From: an uncultured Clostridium sp.
GTDB taxonomy: Bacteria > Bacillota_A > Clostridia > TANB77 > CAG-508
Direction: 5' to 3'
NCBI GenBank assembly: GCA_951800935.1
Contig: CATOLW010000045.1
Location: 1-8,166, forward strand
DNA length: 8,166 nt
The notes beneath the pieces were generated by a model. The model ran no database searches. It was not told the origin of the DNA and saw only the letters and a program-made list of their open reading frames with translations. Positions 6,312-8,166 of the stretch are shown piece by piece. Every line of letters starts with the position of its first letter. Positions within the stretch are counted from its first letter, which is position 1. Position numbers and translations under genes: made by a program.

Positions 6312-7127
6312 TTATTGATTGGTAATAACTAGAACCGTATCTAGTTTATCAAAATTCACTGCTGTTTCTACTAAAGCATATCGATCTGTCATGTTTTGTG
6401 TATTGGTAACTTTTTTAACGGTTCCGATATGAATTCCTTTTGGATAAATACCTCCTAATCCAGAAGTTTCTATGCTATCTCCTTGGATAATATTAGCTTC
6501 TGTTGGAATATACATGGCTTTTAAGGAAGATTTATCGTCCAATGTTCCTTTACATACAATACTGTCTTTTGTAGTACTCATTGAACAACTTACTGAACTT
6601 GCTGTGTCAATAATTGTCTGCACTTTTGCTGTTGTATCTGTAACCGAAATAACATGTCCTACTAATCCTTGGTCTCCAATGACTGTCATATTTTCTTGTA
6701 TGCCATCGTTTTTTCCTAAATTAATTACTATTGTTTTTGAATAATTACTAATATCTTTATTGATAACATATCCTGGTATCGTTTTGTACTCTCCATATTT
6801 TTCTGTTAAGTCTAAATATTCTTTTAATGTTTCATTTTGTGTTTTTATATTTTCTAGTTCTCTTAGTGATTGTTCTAATTCACTATTTTTTTCTTTTAAT
6901 TCTTTGTTTTCTTCTTGTAAGCGATTAATATCTGAAAAAAATGTATGATTACCACCTAGCTTATTTTTTAGATAGGTTAATCCATTTTGAATTGGCATAA
7001 CTAAATTACTTGCTGCATTTTCAAAAAAGGAATTTCCCGATTCCCCATTTGAAAAAATAACAATTAATATTAAAATAATAATAGTTATGATAATTCCTAT
7101 CATTCCAGCTTTTTTGTTTTTATACAT
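6312..7127 (-). CDS. mreC: Rod shape-determining protein MreC
   Basis: MreC is a single-pass membrane protein that links MreB inside the cell to PBP2 outside. It has 271 residues from ATG 7127, with AAGGAG inside the end of mreB. Residues 1-7 are cytoplasmic and basic, and 8-26 are the membrane anchor. Residues about 63-110 are a coiled coil for dimerisation (E-E-N-K-E-L-K-E-K). Residues 117-270 are the beta-rich extracellular domain, with G-L-V-G-H-V (154-159) and T-S-G-L-G-G-I-Y-P-K-G-I-H-I-G-T-V (221-237), both family hallmarks. Length is normal. Only three bases separate it from mreB, so its translation is probably coupled to ribosomes finishing mreB, which matters because mreB itself is frame-broken. 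Confidence 0.95.
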   Translation of the reverse strand: MYKNKKAGMIGIIITIIILILIVIFSNGESGNSFFENAASNLVMPIQNGLTYLKNKLGGNHTFFSDINRLQEENKELKEKNSELEQSLRELENIKTQNETLKEYLDLTEKYGEYKTIPGYVINKDISNYSKTIVINLGKNDGIQENMTVIGDQGLVGHVISVTDTTAKVQTIIDTASSVSCSMSTTKDSIVCKGTLDDKSSLKAMYIPTEANIIQGDSIETSGLGGIYPKGIHIGTVKKVTNTQNMTDRYALVETAVNFDKLDTVLVITNQ

Positions 7128-7130
7128 TTT

Positions 7131-8166
<1,036 letters not shown>

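Overview
The window is strongly AT-rich and reads as a low-GC Firmicute, most likely an uncultured, gut-type Clostridia. The reasons are the mreB-mreC-mreD-PBP2-minC order, the clostridial prepilin-like N-terminus of the form G-I-T-L-I-A-L-V, AAGGAGG-type ribosome binding sites, and frequent TTG/GTG starts. No RNA gene, CRISPR array or insertion sequence was seen.

Layout, left to right. Positions 1-155 hold a long two-tier hairpin that acts as a terminator. Positions 156-871 (minus) carry a pilin-like surface protein whose reading frame is broken at a run of six A right after its ATG; a strong promoter lies just upstream (932-960). Positions 1110-2069 (minus) carry a membrane-anchored protein that joins a pilin-like N-terminus to a phage tail-collar/baseplate C-terminus, with its own promoter at 2105-2133. 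Divergent from it, 2254-2989 (plus) holds two overlapping small genes of unknown function. From 2995 to the right edge (minus) runs the cell-shape and division operon, transcribed mreB (5' end cut by the window edge), mreC, mreD, PBP2/mrdA, minC. The first four are the core of the rod-shape elongation machinery. MinC is the FtsZ antagonist, but no minD or minE follows it here.

The most striking observation is in this operon. mreB and minC are each interrupted by one extra base, and both breaks fall on an in-frame CGG codon. Skipping the C restores a full-length, recognisable family protein, and the next codon read is GGN (glycine) in both. Scanning all genes, I find no other in-frame CGG among roughly 70 arginine codons, although CGG occurs about ten times out of frame. 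This suggests that CGG is not an ordinary arginine codon in this organism and instead triggers a +1 frameshift, or that CGGN is read as a four-base glycine codon. The competing explanation is sequencing or assembly error, and the third frame break (the A run in the pilin-like gene) keeps that alternative open. The sequence alone cannot decide between them.
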